DNA of 64,000 nucleotides from Notamacropus eugenii (GCF_028372415.1 NC_092878.1:66853830-66917829), one strand, 5' to 3'. Positions 1-11,045 are shown, counted from the stretch's first letter. Translations and numbers: made by a program. Notes: a model not told the origin generated them from the sequence alone.

Positions 1-233
1 ACTGTGTTTATAAGGAGTAATTTAAAAAGCTGAGGTAATTTAGACTAGACATTGGAAATTAGAGGTTGGATGACAACTTCTGCTGAAAAAATTGCAAATG
101 TGGATAATCCATCACCTCTCAAGGCAATTCACTATAGTTTTGGACATTTCACAGTATTTGGAAGTTTTGTTTATTGACATTAAGCTTAAATTTGCCCTCT
201 TTGCAACTATTACTCAATGGCTCTGGTTCTGTC

Positions 234-822
234 TGTAACAGCAAGGACACGGGAGGGCCTGCTGTACAGGTTCTTAAATCAGCTTTTCTAAAACAAAAGC
301 AACTTTTGAGGAGTCAACAATAATTTTAATCTAGCACATATATCATTTACTTGATTCAGGAGGAAAAGTCAGCACCCTGAACTTCAGAGAAAATAAAAAC
401 AGAAAAATAAAAATCAAGACAGGGCTTCCAACTGTCTGACTGTGAGTTATACATACATCAAAGATAAACAGATATTTCCAACTGTTTGACCATTACACAC
501 ACACACATAATTACCAGAGAGAGAAGTGTTAACATCTTGATTTTCAAAAGAGAGGTCGTTAGCAGCTACCCAGAGTCTTGTCTGGCCAAACAAATGCTTC
601 TAATGAGCAAGGCCTAAAGAAAAACCTCACTTCAGTGTACTTATACACTTTTCATAGCCAGAGAGCATCACAGCCCTTGAGAACTAGTGCTTCACTGGAA
701 ATTAACAAAAGGTGTGTATCTTCTTGCAAAACAAATACAAATATCCCCTAATCAAACTTCCCTGAATGGGCAGGCTCATTAATGAGTGGGGAAGATCTTT
801 AACTCTCATAGTTACCATTACA
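234..822 (-). mobile_element. Solo LTR of an endogenous retrovirus-like element
   Basis: Read on the minus strand it begins TGTAATGGTAA and ends TGTTACA, the TG...CA form of an LTR. A TATA-like box (GTGTATAAGTACAC, about 637-650) sits mid-element where an LTR promoter would lie. Flanking pentamers ctgtc (229-233) and ttgtc (823-827) match at 4 of 5 positions and could be an old target-site duplication. It aligns over most of its length with the LTR at 39.6-40.2 kb and shares its start with the LTR at 43996-44514. No polyadenylation signal is clear, so the 3' part may be shortened. No internal retroviral genes adjoin it. Confidence 0.65.
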
Positions 823-1321
823 TTGTCTTCCAAGATGAAATAGAACAAAGTTTCTCTATCTTCTACATAATAGCCGTTCAAATTCTTAAAGATCCTCCTC
901 CTCTGTCTCCCAAGTCTTATTTTCTTCAGCCTCAATGTTCCCCATTTACTTCATCATCTCATTCCTGGAAGCTAACTCTTTTAATGAAGTCAAAGATTAC
1001 ATTTTTTTTTTTGACTGCTTCATCACAAACCTCACTTGTATTGAGCTTAACACTCACTAAAACCTCAGAGTTTCTTTGATGAGCATTTATTGCTATTGAA
1101 TTTTATCTCCATTTATAGTAGTCTCTCATCTACCAGTATATAACCCTGTTTTTTTTTAAAAAAAAAAAAAACAACAAAATAAAGTTAATTTGGCAGAACT
1201 TGTTCTTGATGGAGCCCTTTGGTCTCGTTGTCATGATTGTTTCCCTTTTGAAATGGTCACAAACCATGCCTTTAGTATTCTCTAGATTTCCCTGCCCTCC
1301 CCATCCTCCCAGGAAATGAAG
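823..1321. other. Unassigned sequence
   Basis: No recognisable gene or repeat. It contains T-rich and A-rich runs (about 1149-1174) that could be an old retroposon tail, but no element could be matched beside them. Confidence 0.4.
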
Positions 1322-1752
1322 TCACGAGAGCTCGTAAATGGATCTCTTCTTGAAGCTCAGGATAAAAGTTGCCCTTTTCCAACCTTGTGGTGCCACTTCC
1401 ATGTTCAAATGTGTTTCAAATATTACTAAGAGTAGTCCAGCAATCATAGCCATCATTTCTTTCAATATCTGAGGACATAGTGGACCAGGTGGCTTAGATT
1501 TATCAAGGGCAACTAGGTACTTTCTTACCGCTTCCTTTCTTATTTTGGATATCAACTGCCTGTTAGTCATTTTTGTTCTGTTATCTCCTGTACAAAAGTA
1601 ATTTTCCTTAGCAATGAAAACAAAACAAAATAAGCTTTGAGGAGTTCTGTTTTGTTTCCATTGAAAATTACCATAATTTTATTCATCTCAAGTATAGGTC
1701 CCATTCTTTTTTTTAACTTCCTATTTTCTAATATAGTTAAAAGTTCCGACAA
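1322..1752 (-). mobile_element. CR1/L3-type LINE, ORF2 reverse-transcriptase fragment
   Basis: Two overlapping minus-strand reading frames (1752-1567 and 1570-1322) give a protein resembling the start of the CR1/L3 reverse-transcriptase domain. The spacer KAYFVLFS corresponds to the E-LLNEYFASVF stretch of this family. It is followed by VRKYLVALDKSKPPGP (family form SLD-SKSPGPDG), a degenerate leucine-rich segment, then VAPQGWKRATFILSFKK (family form EVPEDWKKANV-PIFKKG). The two frames differ by one frameshift near 1570, and DG has been lost after PGP. This is inactive old LINE sequence. The family assignment comes from motif order; the CR1 versus L3 subfamily is not resolved. Confidence 0.75.
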
Positions 1753-2402
1753 GATAAGGGAATAGAATTGTCCTATCTAAGTCTAGTTTCCCCTTATTAT
1801 CGCAAAACAGAAGATTATGAGTTAAAAAAGGTAAGAAGAATAATATTCACATAATAAATAATATTACTGTAATGAGAACTGCTCACAAATTTTTTTGGGG
1901 GGGCGCGGCAAGGGAGAAATAGCAGTAATGTGGCCAAAAGAAAAAGACAAACTAACTGAAATAAGGGAATTGAATCATCTTAAAAATGCACAAAGGGAAT
2001 GGAAGTAAGTCCACAGAGAAACACAGACAAACAGGACAACTTTAAAAGTAATAGACTGAATTTATTACTTTGTTTTCTAGAAGGCAAGCTGTTCAGAATT
2101 GAGATTGGTGGTTATCAAATTTGTATATGGAAATGTTCCTTGTCTCTTTGTCTCTCTGTCTTAGATTTGTTAAATTCAGAATATAATAAAATTTAAAAGG
2201 AGCCCCAGGTTCCATCAATCCATGAGAAAAATAGCTGAACAAATTGTAGTATAAGAGCATGATGAAATATTACTGCACTGTAGGAAATACTGAGTATGAA
2301 GAATACTGAGAATCATGGGAAGACTTAACTGAGTCTATTTGTATCCCTACTACTTAGCACAGTCTCTTGGCATAAATGAAGGGTTAATAAATATCTGCTC
2401 AC
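1753..2402. other. Unassigned sequence
   Basis: AT-rich, with no convincing reading frame or repeat signature. A short G run lies near 1898-1905. Confidence 0.35.
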
Positions 2403-2452
2403 TCTATCTATGTATCTATGGGTCTATGTATCTATCCATCCATCTATCTATC

Positions 2453-2494
<42 letters not shown>

Positions 2495-2540
2495 GTATCT
2501 ATCTGTCCATATATCATTTATATATTCATCCATCCACCTG
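2403..2540. repeat. TATC tetranucleotide microsatellite
   Basis: Imperfect TATC/CATC flanks surround a pure TATC core of about ten units near 2452-2494. Reading frames across it are translations of the repeat, not genes. Confidence 0.95.
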
Positions 2541-3288
2541 TCTTATCTACCTAACCTATCTGTATGTCTTTCCTCTCAGTGCTTATCTTCTACTTGTCAT
2601 AAAAACAAAAGAACCAGTAAAATGGACACTCTTGGCTGCGGATTGCTGGGGATAAGAAACGCCTTCTAAACCAATGTTTTATAGACTCAAACATCATTTG
2701 GAGCTGTAGCCTCAGGAAAATGGTTTTGACCTCGTGTTGGAATGGTGGGGAGTTGTCTTTTCTTCAGCCTGCCCCTCTGCACATTTCTGGTACCCTGTGG
2801 GTATGTACTGCTATTAGCTATAACTTCAAAGTAGATTACTTTTTAAATATGCATATTTTGAGTGTCCAGATCCCTCTGAGTGTTCCTGGACAAATATCAT
2901 TCTAGTCAGAATTTCTCTGGTTAAGTGTCCATTAGTAAATCCTACCCCATTCCCCACTCTCTTCATAAAAACTAGGGCCTTATTTAGGATTGACTTGAAC
3001 TGGCCATAAAACCCATAGGAGAAATGGTGATGAAGTGAGTCACAGAATTTATTACTGAGCCTTTGTTTTTGTACCTCCCCTTCCTTTTCCTTTAGAACTT
3101 AATAAGAAAACAATTTTTTTCTTTTTGCCATCAGCCGGGTATGGTATTGTAAGTGATTTTTGCCAGTAGATATTTATAGATACACTTTTTGGTAAATAAT
3201 TCATGATAACACTTTGACTTTTTTCTTTGCATTAATCATTTTGAGCCCCATATAATATATATGTACACATACATAACGAGGACACTTT
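2541..3288. other. Unassigned sequence
   Basis: No gene, RNA or repeat family recognised. A stretch near 3090-3120 is T-rich. Confidence 0.35.
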
Positions 3289-3502
3289 GGTGTTGTTCAG
3301 TCAATGCTATTTGGGGTTTTCCTGGCAGAGATACTGGAGTAGTTTGCCATTTCCTTCTCCAACTCATTTTAAAGATGAAAAAACTGAGGAAAACACGGTT
3401 AAGTAACTTGCCCAGGGTCACAAGCTAGTAAGGTCCAATTTGAACTCATGTCTTCCTGATTTCAGGTCTGATACTCTATCCATTGTGACACATAGCTGCC
3501 CA
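3289..3502 (-). mobile_element. Marsupial CORE-SINE (MIR_Mars/MAR1-like)
   Basis: On the minus strand it starts GGGCAGCTATGTGTCAC (the tRNA-like head, 3473-3502), passes through the CORE (TGACCCTGGGCAAGT-like, GAGGAAACTGA-like) and ends in the tail CTGAACAACACC. The orientation is clear from head to tail. Divergence is moderate, so this is an old copy. Confidence 0.85.
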
Positions 3503-3509
3503 TAATGAA

Positions 3510-3725
3510 GAGATACATGCATATACACACATACATATATGTGTAGATATACACACATACATTAGTTATATATGTTAAAAGAACATACATATACACACTT
3601 AACAGGGATAGTGTATACACATATACATATGTATTAGTTATATATGTTAAAGGAATATATGTACATATACATATATATATATTTATACACATGTACTTGA
3701 AATAGATACGTACGCTCACATACAC
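3510..3725. repeat. AT/CA cryptic microsatellite with an internal duplication
   Basis: A mixed (TA)(CA) tract. The unit ATTAGTTATATATGTTAAA occurs twice, near 3561 and 3633, about 72 bases apart, each flanked by CA/TA repeats. This shows local tandem duplication inside the microsatellite. Confidence 0.8.
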
Positions 3726-3914
3726 AATACAGTTTGGCTGAATTGTAGAGTATGTTTAAGTGGAGTAACGTGAAATCAGATGCTGGAGAAAGTAGCTTGG
3801 AGCCAGCTTGTGGATGACTTAAATTGTTTAAACAAGGGCATTTTTATATTATCCTAGGGAAACTGAAGCTTTTTGAGCTAGGAGATAACATTGTCAGATA
3901 AGTGATTTGTGGAA

Positions 3915-4130
3915 AAATATATACTATATTTCAGAATATATTTGTGTATATATTCAAATATATCACTAAATCGTTGGGTGTGTGTATATATGTATGTGTG
4001 TGTATACACAGAGATATATACATGCATACACATATATATTCCTAAATCTCTAGTGGATACACATATAGATATACACATTTGTCTCTCTATATACTTATAT
4101 TTGCATATGTATATATGTATATTCCTAAAT
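3915..4130. repeat. AT/TG/CA low-complexity tract
   Basis: Alternating TATA, TGTG and CACA runs interrupted by a short unique segment containing ATTCCTAAAT twice (near 4039 and 4121). The long open frame across it is repeat-driven. Confidence 0.8.
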
Positions 4131-4740
4131 TACTGGTCTGATCATGTTGTCCCCTTGTTCATAAAGCTCCAGTATCCCTGTGATAATATAATAACCACTT
4201 GTTTGACAATTTATATCACACCTAGATTACTTCCTCCCGTCACTGTACATTACTCCATATCATGTGCTCTACAGTAGTGGTATCAAACTCCAATAGAAAG
4301 GGGAACACTAATCCATTACATTTTTATTTGTTTTTGCTAAATATTTCCCAATTACATTTAATCTAATTCTGATGCACTTGGGAGCATGGTGGGGAGTATG
4401 TGTTCAACACCTCTCCTCTTCAGTTCAGTCAAACTGTCTCACTTACAGTTGTCACAAATGGCATTAATTTCCCATCTCCAAGCCTTTTCTGGGTCATCTC
4501 CCTGTCCAAACTTCATTCCCTCTTCCCTTCTGTTTCTTGGAACTCCTAGGTCCCTTCAAAGCTCATCTCCGGTTCTGCTTCCCTGACATCGTTTGCTTCC
4601 TCACATTTATTTTGTATTTAGTGTGATATACACAACTCTGTACATATTGTTCTCTCATAAAAGGCAGGGAACATTCCATTTTTGTCTTTGTATCATCAAT
4701 GCCTTACAAAGCAACAACCTAATAAGCGATGATTTTTCAT
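4131..4740 (+). mobile_element. L2 LINE 3' fragment, interrupted
   Basis: It matches the 3' part of L2 in the sense direction: CTGATCATGTTGTCCCCTTG, then after the insert at 4275-4415 the C/T-rich section (TTCAAAGCTCATCTCC, about 4553) and the AAGGCAGGGAACATTCCATT segment (4662-4681) that corresponds to the usual L2 ending. It is a decayed copy with no coding capacity left. Confidence 0.7.
4275..4415. mobile_element. hAT-like non-autonomous DNA transposon (MITE)
   Basis: The terminal motif TGGTATCAAACTC at the left and GTTCAACACCTC at the right form a degenerate inverted repeat. The core (TTTTTATTTG...CAATTACATTTAATCT) matches the element at 16725-16915. It splits the L2 copy and is flanked by ctctacag (4267-4274) and ctcttcag (4416-4423), an 8-bp duplication with one mismatch as expected for the hAT superfamily. 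No transposase is present. Confidence 0.65.
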
Positions 4741-4949
4741 TAATTTTTCCCATTAGACTGTTAACTGTTTTCGATTAGTATAATGTTCTGTTTTGTCTTT
4801 TGTATCCTTAGAACCACATGTGATTTGCCATTTTTAGACACTATTTTTGTTATTGGTGGTAGGGGCCAAGACCTGGGATTTTATTAATAAAGGCAATTCT
4901 TAATATAGAAATTCCCTTGAAAGATACAGATGAGCAATTCATCTTTAAG

Positions 4950-5095
4950 TTATAGTTTAATAGCAATCCCTTAATCTTGAAGAGGTTATAGGATTTGCTC
5001 ATGATTACAGAATTACTCAGTGTCACTGGTAGGACTTGAACCTTGGTCTTTCTGACTCCAAGGCCTGTTCTAATCCACTATACAAGCATCAATAA
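4950..5095 (-). mobile_element. MIR-type SINE fragment
   Basis: Antisense MIR: the CORE region is recognisable through GAACCTTGGTCTTTCTGACT and the head-proximal TAATCCACTATAC. The 3' end is missing. Confidence 0.65.
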
Positions 5096-5177
5096 GATAT
5101 GTGGTGGTCTTTTTTTTTTTTCTGCCTGTTTTCTTTTCTTTTATTAAAATCTTGCCCTTGATCCTCTGTCAGGGCAA

Positions 5178-5636
5178 GTGATTAACATCTATCTCAGAAG
5201 CTGTAGGCTCAGACATTTCTCTCTGAAGGCAAAGAGGTACTGTATACCTAACAAACCATTAGAAACTCATTACCACTGCAATAAAAGGATTGATCCCATC
5301 ATTAAAACTCCCTTAGAGCTTTCACAATTAACCCATGTGCAATTAAATGCTAGTAGCAAGAGAGTTCATCAACAAATCAACATTTTATATCAGAAGAGAA
5401 CGATGCGAATATGATGCATCATACAGAATTAAAGTAAATTGACCAATAATAAATAAGCAAATGGAAGCCATGACACTATGGCCAGTACTTGAATGGATGA
5501 TTGGGATTGATATGGCACTGTTGCATCTACCCAGAAAGCTGCCACTGGAATTGTCTACCCTGCAACAACCAGGGTTAATTTATGTCAGCATGCAAAGTCA
5601 AAGGGGTTGCATTGTTTGGTGGAGATGGAAAGTATA
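5178..5636. other. Unassigned sequence
   Basis: No gene-like or repeat-like signal. A 78-codon open frame starting at 5178 has no recognisable domain or homology. Confidence 0.35.
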
Positions 5637-5765
5637 CTAGTCAGGACTCAGAAAACCTGGATTTTAGTTCTGGCCTGAGTAGTAACTGACTGTGACACTG
5701 GGAAGATTACTTTGAGTCTTTGGACAACTTTTCTTTGTCTCTTACCTTTATTCAAATTTAGGAGA
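5637..5765 (+). mobile_element. MIR-type SINE fragment
   Basis: Sense MIR: AAAACCTGGATTTTAGTTCT, followed by TGACTGTGACACTGGG and CTTTGAGTCTTTGG, in the order of the MIR head and CORE. Confidence 0.65.
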
Positions 5766-6139
5766 ATGGAGAGATGGGAAAATACATTTGTTTTTACATA
5801 CCAAGCTTTCAATCACTGGGGGAAGAGAGACAGTTACCTCATGGAATGGTATTGAAGTAATGTTCTAAAACTGGTGGTATATAACAGAATTGTTGTTATT
5901 CCTGACAACGCCTTTCTCTGACTTTGTATAGTAGCCCTTCTCCTTCCCCCAATCTTTCTTCACTATACAATTCTGGAAGAAAAACTTGAGAAAATAGAAT
6001 GCTAAACATACAAAGGATCTTTGAGTTTGTAAAGTGCTCCCACTGTGGGAAACTCCTCCATTAAATCTGTGACTCTATGAATGAGATCTTTAGATTACAA
6101 CCCTTATAGAATTAATAGATATTAATTGATAACTCCTAC

Positions 6140-6258
6140 TGTATTTTTCAAAGTACATAGAGGTTAAACAATTTCCCCAGGGTCCCATGTGGTAGTTAAG
6201 CTAAGGTCTTCCTGACTTTAAGCTAAGCATTATATTCATTTTGACAATAGCTCCTACA
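6140..6258 (-). mobile_element. MIR-type SINE fragment
   Basis: Antisense CORE: GAGGTTAAACAATTTCCCCA, then AGGTCTTCCTGACTTTAAG. Confidence 0.6.
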
Positions 6259-6585
6259 GTGAGAAAGACCAAAAAACAAATGCCTTTTTTTGCATAATAA
6301 TCATAATGCTTTGGGTTTTAAAAATGTTAATGAATAGCACCCTCACTAGAGAAAGATCCAGGTATAATAATAGTTCATTTTATGTAGTCCAGGAGATCTT
6401 AACCTATGGTCAGTGATTTTTTTTTTTAGTATTTTGATGACTTTTTCAACATAATTAGCTTCCTTTGTAATGCCATATGTCTTACTTTATGCATTTAAAG
6501 TTGGTATTCTGACAAAGGTTGATCAGACTGCCACAGAGGTCCATGACACATACACCAAAGTTAAAAACTTCTGAGGTAGCCTTCA

Positions 6586-6770
6586 AAGTTTGCAAAGCAC
6601 TTTCTTTGCAGTCATCTTTTGTGGTGGGTAGTGAAACCTCATCCTCATTTTATGGATGAGGAAACAGATCTGTTGTGAGACAAAGTGACTTGGTCTGGAT
6701 GATACATATCAAAAGTGGGATTGAAAGTCAGATATCCTGACTCTGAATCCTTTGTTCTTTCCATCCTATT
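6586..6770 (-). mobile_element. MIR-type SINE
   Basis: Antisense MIR with its 3' part (TTTGCAAAGCACTTTC) on the left, then TTTATGGATGAGGAAAC and ATATCCTGACTCTGAATCC on the right. Confidence 0.75.
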
Positions 6771-6779
6771 GTAAAAAAG

Positions 6780-6960
6780 AATAGTGAACCTGAAGTCAGG
6801 AGACATAATTTGAATCCAGTTTTTTATATTTGCTGTCTGTCTCTTAAATTGTCTGACCCTTAGGTTTCTAATATATAAAATGGGGAATAATTGTACATTA
6901 TTTACCTCAAAATATCATTGTGAGAAAAGCACGTTGTGATTCTTAAATCCAGCAATGTGC
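6780..6960 (+). mobile_element. MIR-type SINE
   Basis: Sense MIR directly following an antisense copy: TGAAGTCAGGAGACATAATT, AATATATAAAATGGGGAATA and the 3' end TCATTGTGAGAAAAGC are in order. The two MIRs form a loose head-to-head pair. Confidence 0.7.
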
Positions 6961-7189
6961 TGTTATATGTTTAATAATCAGTTTCCCCTTTTCCCTCCCC
7001 CTCATAGTTTGCCGGACACATTTCTAAGTTCAATCTTCATGATCAACATTTTCTCTAACACTTTCTTATGTCTATACAATTAGAAAATCAAACACTGGTT
7101 TGCAGTGTTTTTTGATTTTCAAAGAATGAAAGCTCACTCTGAAAAATTAACAATTTAATGGGAAAATTTAACAGGAGCTGCTTATGATG

Positions 7190-8275
7190 AGGGCTGGAGA
7201 GATAGAGGTACAGGAACTCCAAGACTGGAGTTTCCTGCATGGGTTGTCTGGGAAAGAATTCTCAAACTCAAGCAGTGTTGAGGTAAAGGTGGTAAAGATT
7301 TATTAAGCTTTTCAGAGGGCAAGAGTTCTTAGGGAAACTGCAATTTGAACAGGGTACAGATAAAGCTTATATAGGACATTCTATAGTGAAACGTGCCAAA
7401 TATGCTAACTAGGTGATTCAGGGCAGGATTATGGAATGGTTAGTTCTTAAAGGAACATGCCTTTGGGTATCTATTGCACTGGTATTTTGCCCAGAGTTCA
7501 TTGGGAAATAGACCAAGATGGGGGTTAAATGGAGGAGTGGTTTTAGGCCTGAAACATCACTAAGTCACCTAATGGTCAGGACTGGAATATTAGGCTGCTC
7601 TCATCAATGTCATATTAGATAAGATAAATATAAGGGAGTATATGTATGTCTAAGTCTAGGATGCATACACTGGTCAGTGAGTAGTATTGTGTGTTCATCC
7701 TTCGTTGCCAAAGAAGACCATGCCATCAGAGAAATAATGACATGACTTGTACTTGACTTTGTTTTGAGTGAGAGAGGGGTGTACAAGGTCACCAGTCTCA
7801 CTTCTCCTCCAGAGCCATCTGAATCCAGTGACCAGATATTCTTTAGGACGACTGGAGATGACCCAGGATGAGGCAATTGGGATTAAGTGACTTGCCCAAG
7901 GTCACACAGCTAGTGAGTGTCAAGTGTCTAAGGTGAAATTTGAACTCAGGTCCTCCTAACTCCTGCACTGGTCCTATCCACTGCACCACCTAGCTGCCCC
8001 CAGTGAGTAGTAAATGTCATTATGAACCAGTACACAACCTGTTCAGTCGGTATACAGCTGGTTCAGACTAAGTTCTATAGGTGCACCTGGCTACTGTATC
8101 AGGAAAAGAGATAATGGTTATTGCTGGGACAGGCTATTCTTGGACTGGGGAGAAACTGGGATAGTGTTTTGAGGTTAGGGAGAAATGTGATTTCTAGAGA
8201 GAAATGTGATTTTAGAATTGTGATGTTAGTGCATGCACCCAAGCACCCCATTAGTTAGAATTGGCTCTAGCACAT
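7190..8275 (-). mobile_element. LTR of an endogenous retrovirus-like element, carrying a SINE
   Basis: Minus-strand promoter and polyadenylation signals lie in the right order. A TATA box (CCTATATAAGC, about 7366-7376) is followed downstream by AATAAA (in GCTTAATAAATC, about 7297-7308). The sequence continues unbroken on both sides of the SINE at 7687-8000. Ends are uncertain: left near TGATGAGGGCTGG (about 7186) and right near CTCTAGCACA (about 8275). No gag, pol or env remnants are attached. It is a different family from the LTR at 234-822. Confidence 0.55.
7687..8000 (-). mobile_element. WSINE1-like SINE, full length, with target-site duplications
   Basis: On the minus strand it runs from the tRNA-like head GGGGGCAGCTAGGTGGTG through CTTGGGCAAGTCACTTAATC into the tail (CATCTCCAGTCGTCCT... 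GGTCTTCTTTGGCAACGAAG). The 12-bp duplication CAGTGAGTAGTA lies at 7675-7686 and 8001-8012. It is inserted inside the LTR at 7190-8275 and is therefore younger than it. Such SINEs depend on LINE machinery for movement. Confidence 0.9.
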
Positions 8276-8279
8276 TCCT

Positions 8280-9105
8280 ACTTTAAACTCTTTACAATAG
8301 AACTATTGGTTCTGAGTTTCTACATAAAATTCTTTACATTCCTGAAAAAGTTCTCTCAAAGTTCACTTCACAAAAGACTATTTAGGGCCACCTCATTCGG
8401 GAAGTCTCAATACTAAAGCACATGAATTCAAACATTCTGTATTAAGAGCTGGTATGGCAGATTTTCTGGACAGGTTCTGCTAAGAAAGTTCTCATGTAAG
8501 CTTTTTGAGTGTAGAGAGTGTTTCATGCTTGTTGTTAACAAGCAAAATGCTTAATAAATGCTTGGTGTTTAATTTCTTAGTCCCTCATGCAAAACTCAGT
8601 TCTAATGGAAAGTCTTTGTATGTGAAATCATGCTAATGCTTTGCTAAATTTTCTGATTCCTTTAGGAGAGAATCCTGTCTCTCAGCAGGTAGCTATGTGA
8701 GTTAGGTTTGCTTGTTTTTCCCCTTAGCAAGGCTGCTGTGATTGGATATGATGAGCCTAATTAAAACTCTAATAAGAAGCTGCTTTCAACTTAGCATTTG
8801 CCCAAGTGGTGCATGTGTGGGTTTTTTGTAGCTGTGTGTACCGACTCCTACTTGTGAGCAGAGGTGAGCAGGAACAATTTCCTAGGGATCAATGGTTTTC
8901 TGGAATCTCAAGAACCATACACCTAACAATGCTATACAGACTCAGCAGGATTTCGTGGAGATCTGGAGTGTGGACAAAGTAGGCAGTCTACGATAGCTGG
9001 CAAACTCACTAGATAGATAGAAGATACAGCACTCACTAAACATTTAATATATTCCAGGTTCTGCAGATGGCCAAGAAGTATTGTGGAAACTTGGTGAAAG
9101 CTCAC
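8280..9105. other. Unassigned sequence
   Basis: No gene or repeat could be named. It may include the outer part of the LTR to the left. Confidence 0.35.
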
Positions 9106-9275
9106 CTGAGAGCTAAGAGACAGCTGGGAGACAAAGTCTACACTCTGGAATCAGAGACCCTGCATTCAAATTTGTCTCTGATACTTCCTGTGTGACCTTG
9201 GGGTTTCAATTTCCCTATCCATAAAATGAGGGGCTTGGAATACATGGCTTCTGATGTCCTTTCCATTTGTAGATT
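9106..9275 (+). mobile_element. MIR-type SINE
   Basis: Sense MIR: AATCAGAGACCCTGCATTCA, CTGTGTGACCTTGGGG and TCCATAAAATGAGGGGCTTG in order, followed by a 3' part resembling TTGGAATACATGG. Confidence 0.75.
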
Positions 9276-10595
9276 GATGAACTATGTCTGGCAGGTGATC
9301 TCTTGTCCTCTTAGTACCAGATTCCAAATGGTCAGTCATACTCTCAGAGATTTTCAGTCTTTCCTCAGTGTTTCAGTGACTCCTCCCCACAAAGGGTATC
9401 TGATTATCAGGCTGACAATGAGAGTTCATTGAATGAGAGTTACCGATTATTATTTTTTTTTTTTATTAAAGGATACTACTTGAATTCTGCTTGTCTTATC
9501 CTGGTGTTTGGAGGAAAAAAAAAGGTAGATTATTTCACTCAAAGCTAAAGCTATTTCCTGAGTTTCAGCATTCTCGATGTTTTCATATACATTCTTTGTG
9601 CTGTTGCCCAGTCTGGCACTTTCCCAAGTAAGTGTTGCTGCAGTTTTATTAATAATGTGTGTGAGCTGGGGCAGAAAATGAGCTACGATGGCCCTGGGCT
9701 GAGATGAACTGGACTCTGTGAGGGAGGATGGATAGGGAGGAGTTTTATTAAGGAGAAAACATAAGTTTTTCTTAGGTTCTAGCTGAAAGGAGAAATGATT
9801 GTCTATTACCTGCTTACTCATAAAATGCTCAGGAAAGTACAGTTGGTAGAAAGACAAACAGAAAGACTTCCATTCTGTCTGAAGGGAGGAATCAATAATT
9901 CAATGGATGACTTTAGTTGGCTCATATATATTGGGCTCCCATCAACGAATATATACTTCTGTGCCGTGAATGACTTTCAAGAAAAATGGACACTGAATAA
10001 GAGCAACTATTTTTTAAAAACTTCTACCCTAATATTTATCTCTGTGTTTTCTCTGTTAGTCCTCTTAGACTAAACTTCTCTTTTAGCCCTTTTCCAAAAG
10101 TTTAGAAAACTTATCCCAACTATTCAATTGCAAAGATTCACTTGGTATATTTTATTCAGGATTCATCCTTTCCTGATCTCAGTGACAGTCTTACATCAAA
10201 TTCTCAGTTTGTTAAAGTAGTTAGTTTTCTTCCTTTAAGACATTAGTCAATGTCTTTTTTGGGGAAATATCATACACTTACTCTCTAAATAAACTTTTCT
10301 TTACATCTCACTCATCAGAAGAAATACTGTCATGTCCCACAAAACTCCTTTTCAAGAATTTATTTTTTTGAACAGAATCATGACTTTTCAAGATTGATAT
10401 CAACAGAAAAGGATGGAGTGGGACCTTTCTTTAAGGCCTTACATGACTCAATTCACACTAAGTGAAAGGGGTAGGGAAAGGCAGTTTGGTCATCCAGATA
10501 GAAAGAAGGCTGTCATGTATCATTCTCTACATAAGAGCAATGCTTCAGCTTCCTCAGAGCAATGTGGGACTATTTGCTTTGACACTTGTCATATG
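9276..10595. other. Unassigned sequence with a minus-strand A-tail
   Basis: Most of this stretch has no recognisable feature. Near 9452-9470 the minus strand reads TTTAATAAAAAAAAAA, a polyadenylation signal plus A-tail, suggesting a retroposed sequence whose 3' end lies there. A 135-codon minus-strand frame (9857-9450) runs into that tail but shows no known domain. Confidence 0.4.
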
Positions 10596-10606
10596 GGGTG
10601 GGGGGG

Positions 10607-10912
10607 GGGGCAGCTAGATGGTGCAGTGGATAGAGCACCAGTGCAGGAGTCAGGAAGACCTGAGTTCAAATCTCACCTCAGACACTTGACTAGCTGTGAT
10701 CTTAGGCAAGTCACCTAACCCCAATTGCCTCATCCTGGGTCATCTCCAGTCATCCTGATGAATATCTGGCCACTGGATTCAGATGGCTCTGGAGGAGAAA
10801 TGAGGCTGATGACCTGCACAGCCCTCTCTCACTCAAAACAAAGTCAAGTGCAAGTCATGTCATTATTTCTCTGATGGCATGGTCTTCTTTGGCAACGAAG
10901 GACAAACACACA
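10607..10912 (+). mobile_element. WSINE1-like SINE, full length
   Basis: After a G run it reads GGGGCAGCTAGATGGTGCAG, then GAGTTCAAATCTCACCTC (B-box-like), CAAGTCACCTAACCCCAATT, the junction CTCATCCTGGGTCATCTCC, and the tail ending GGCAACGAAGGACAAACAC. Head, middle and tail are complete and little diverged. It is a good local reference for the tail-only copies elsewhere in the window. Confidence 0.9.
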
Positions 10913-10949
10913 CGTATGTCATGGACGGAAACTTGGATGTGTCAGATCT

Positions 10950-11045
10950 CTTCTTTGAGCCTCAATTTTTTCATCTATGAAGTAAGAAGGCTGTCTAACA
11001 TGATTTGTAAGGCCTTTTCTAGTTCTAGAATCCTGGACTGTCTTA
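10950..11045 (+). mobile_element. MIR 3' fragment
   Basis: TGAGCCTCAATTTTTTCATC followed by AAGGCCTTTTCTAGTTCTAG matches the CORE and 3' part of MIR in sense. Confidence 0.6.

Noticed and set aside
3909-4277. 122-codon plus-strand open frame
   Set aside because: It is translated TATA/TGTG microsatellite followed by L2 3' sequence; biased composition and no domain.
10607-10700. tRNA gene-like A/B box sequence
   Set aside because: It is the tRNA-derived head of a SINE and lacks a full cloverleaf; the same holds for the other SINE heads.
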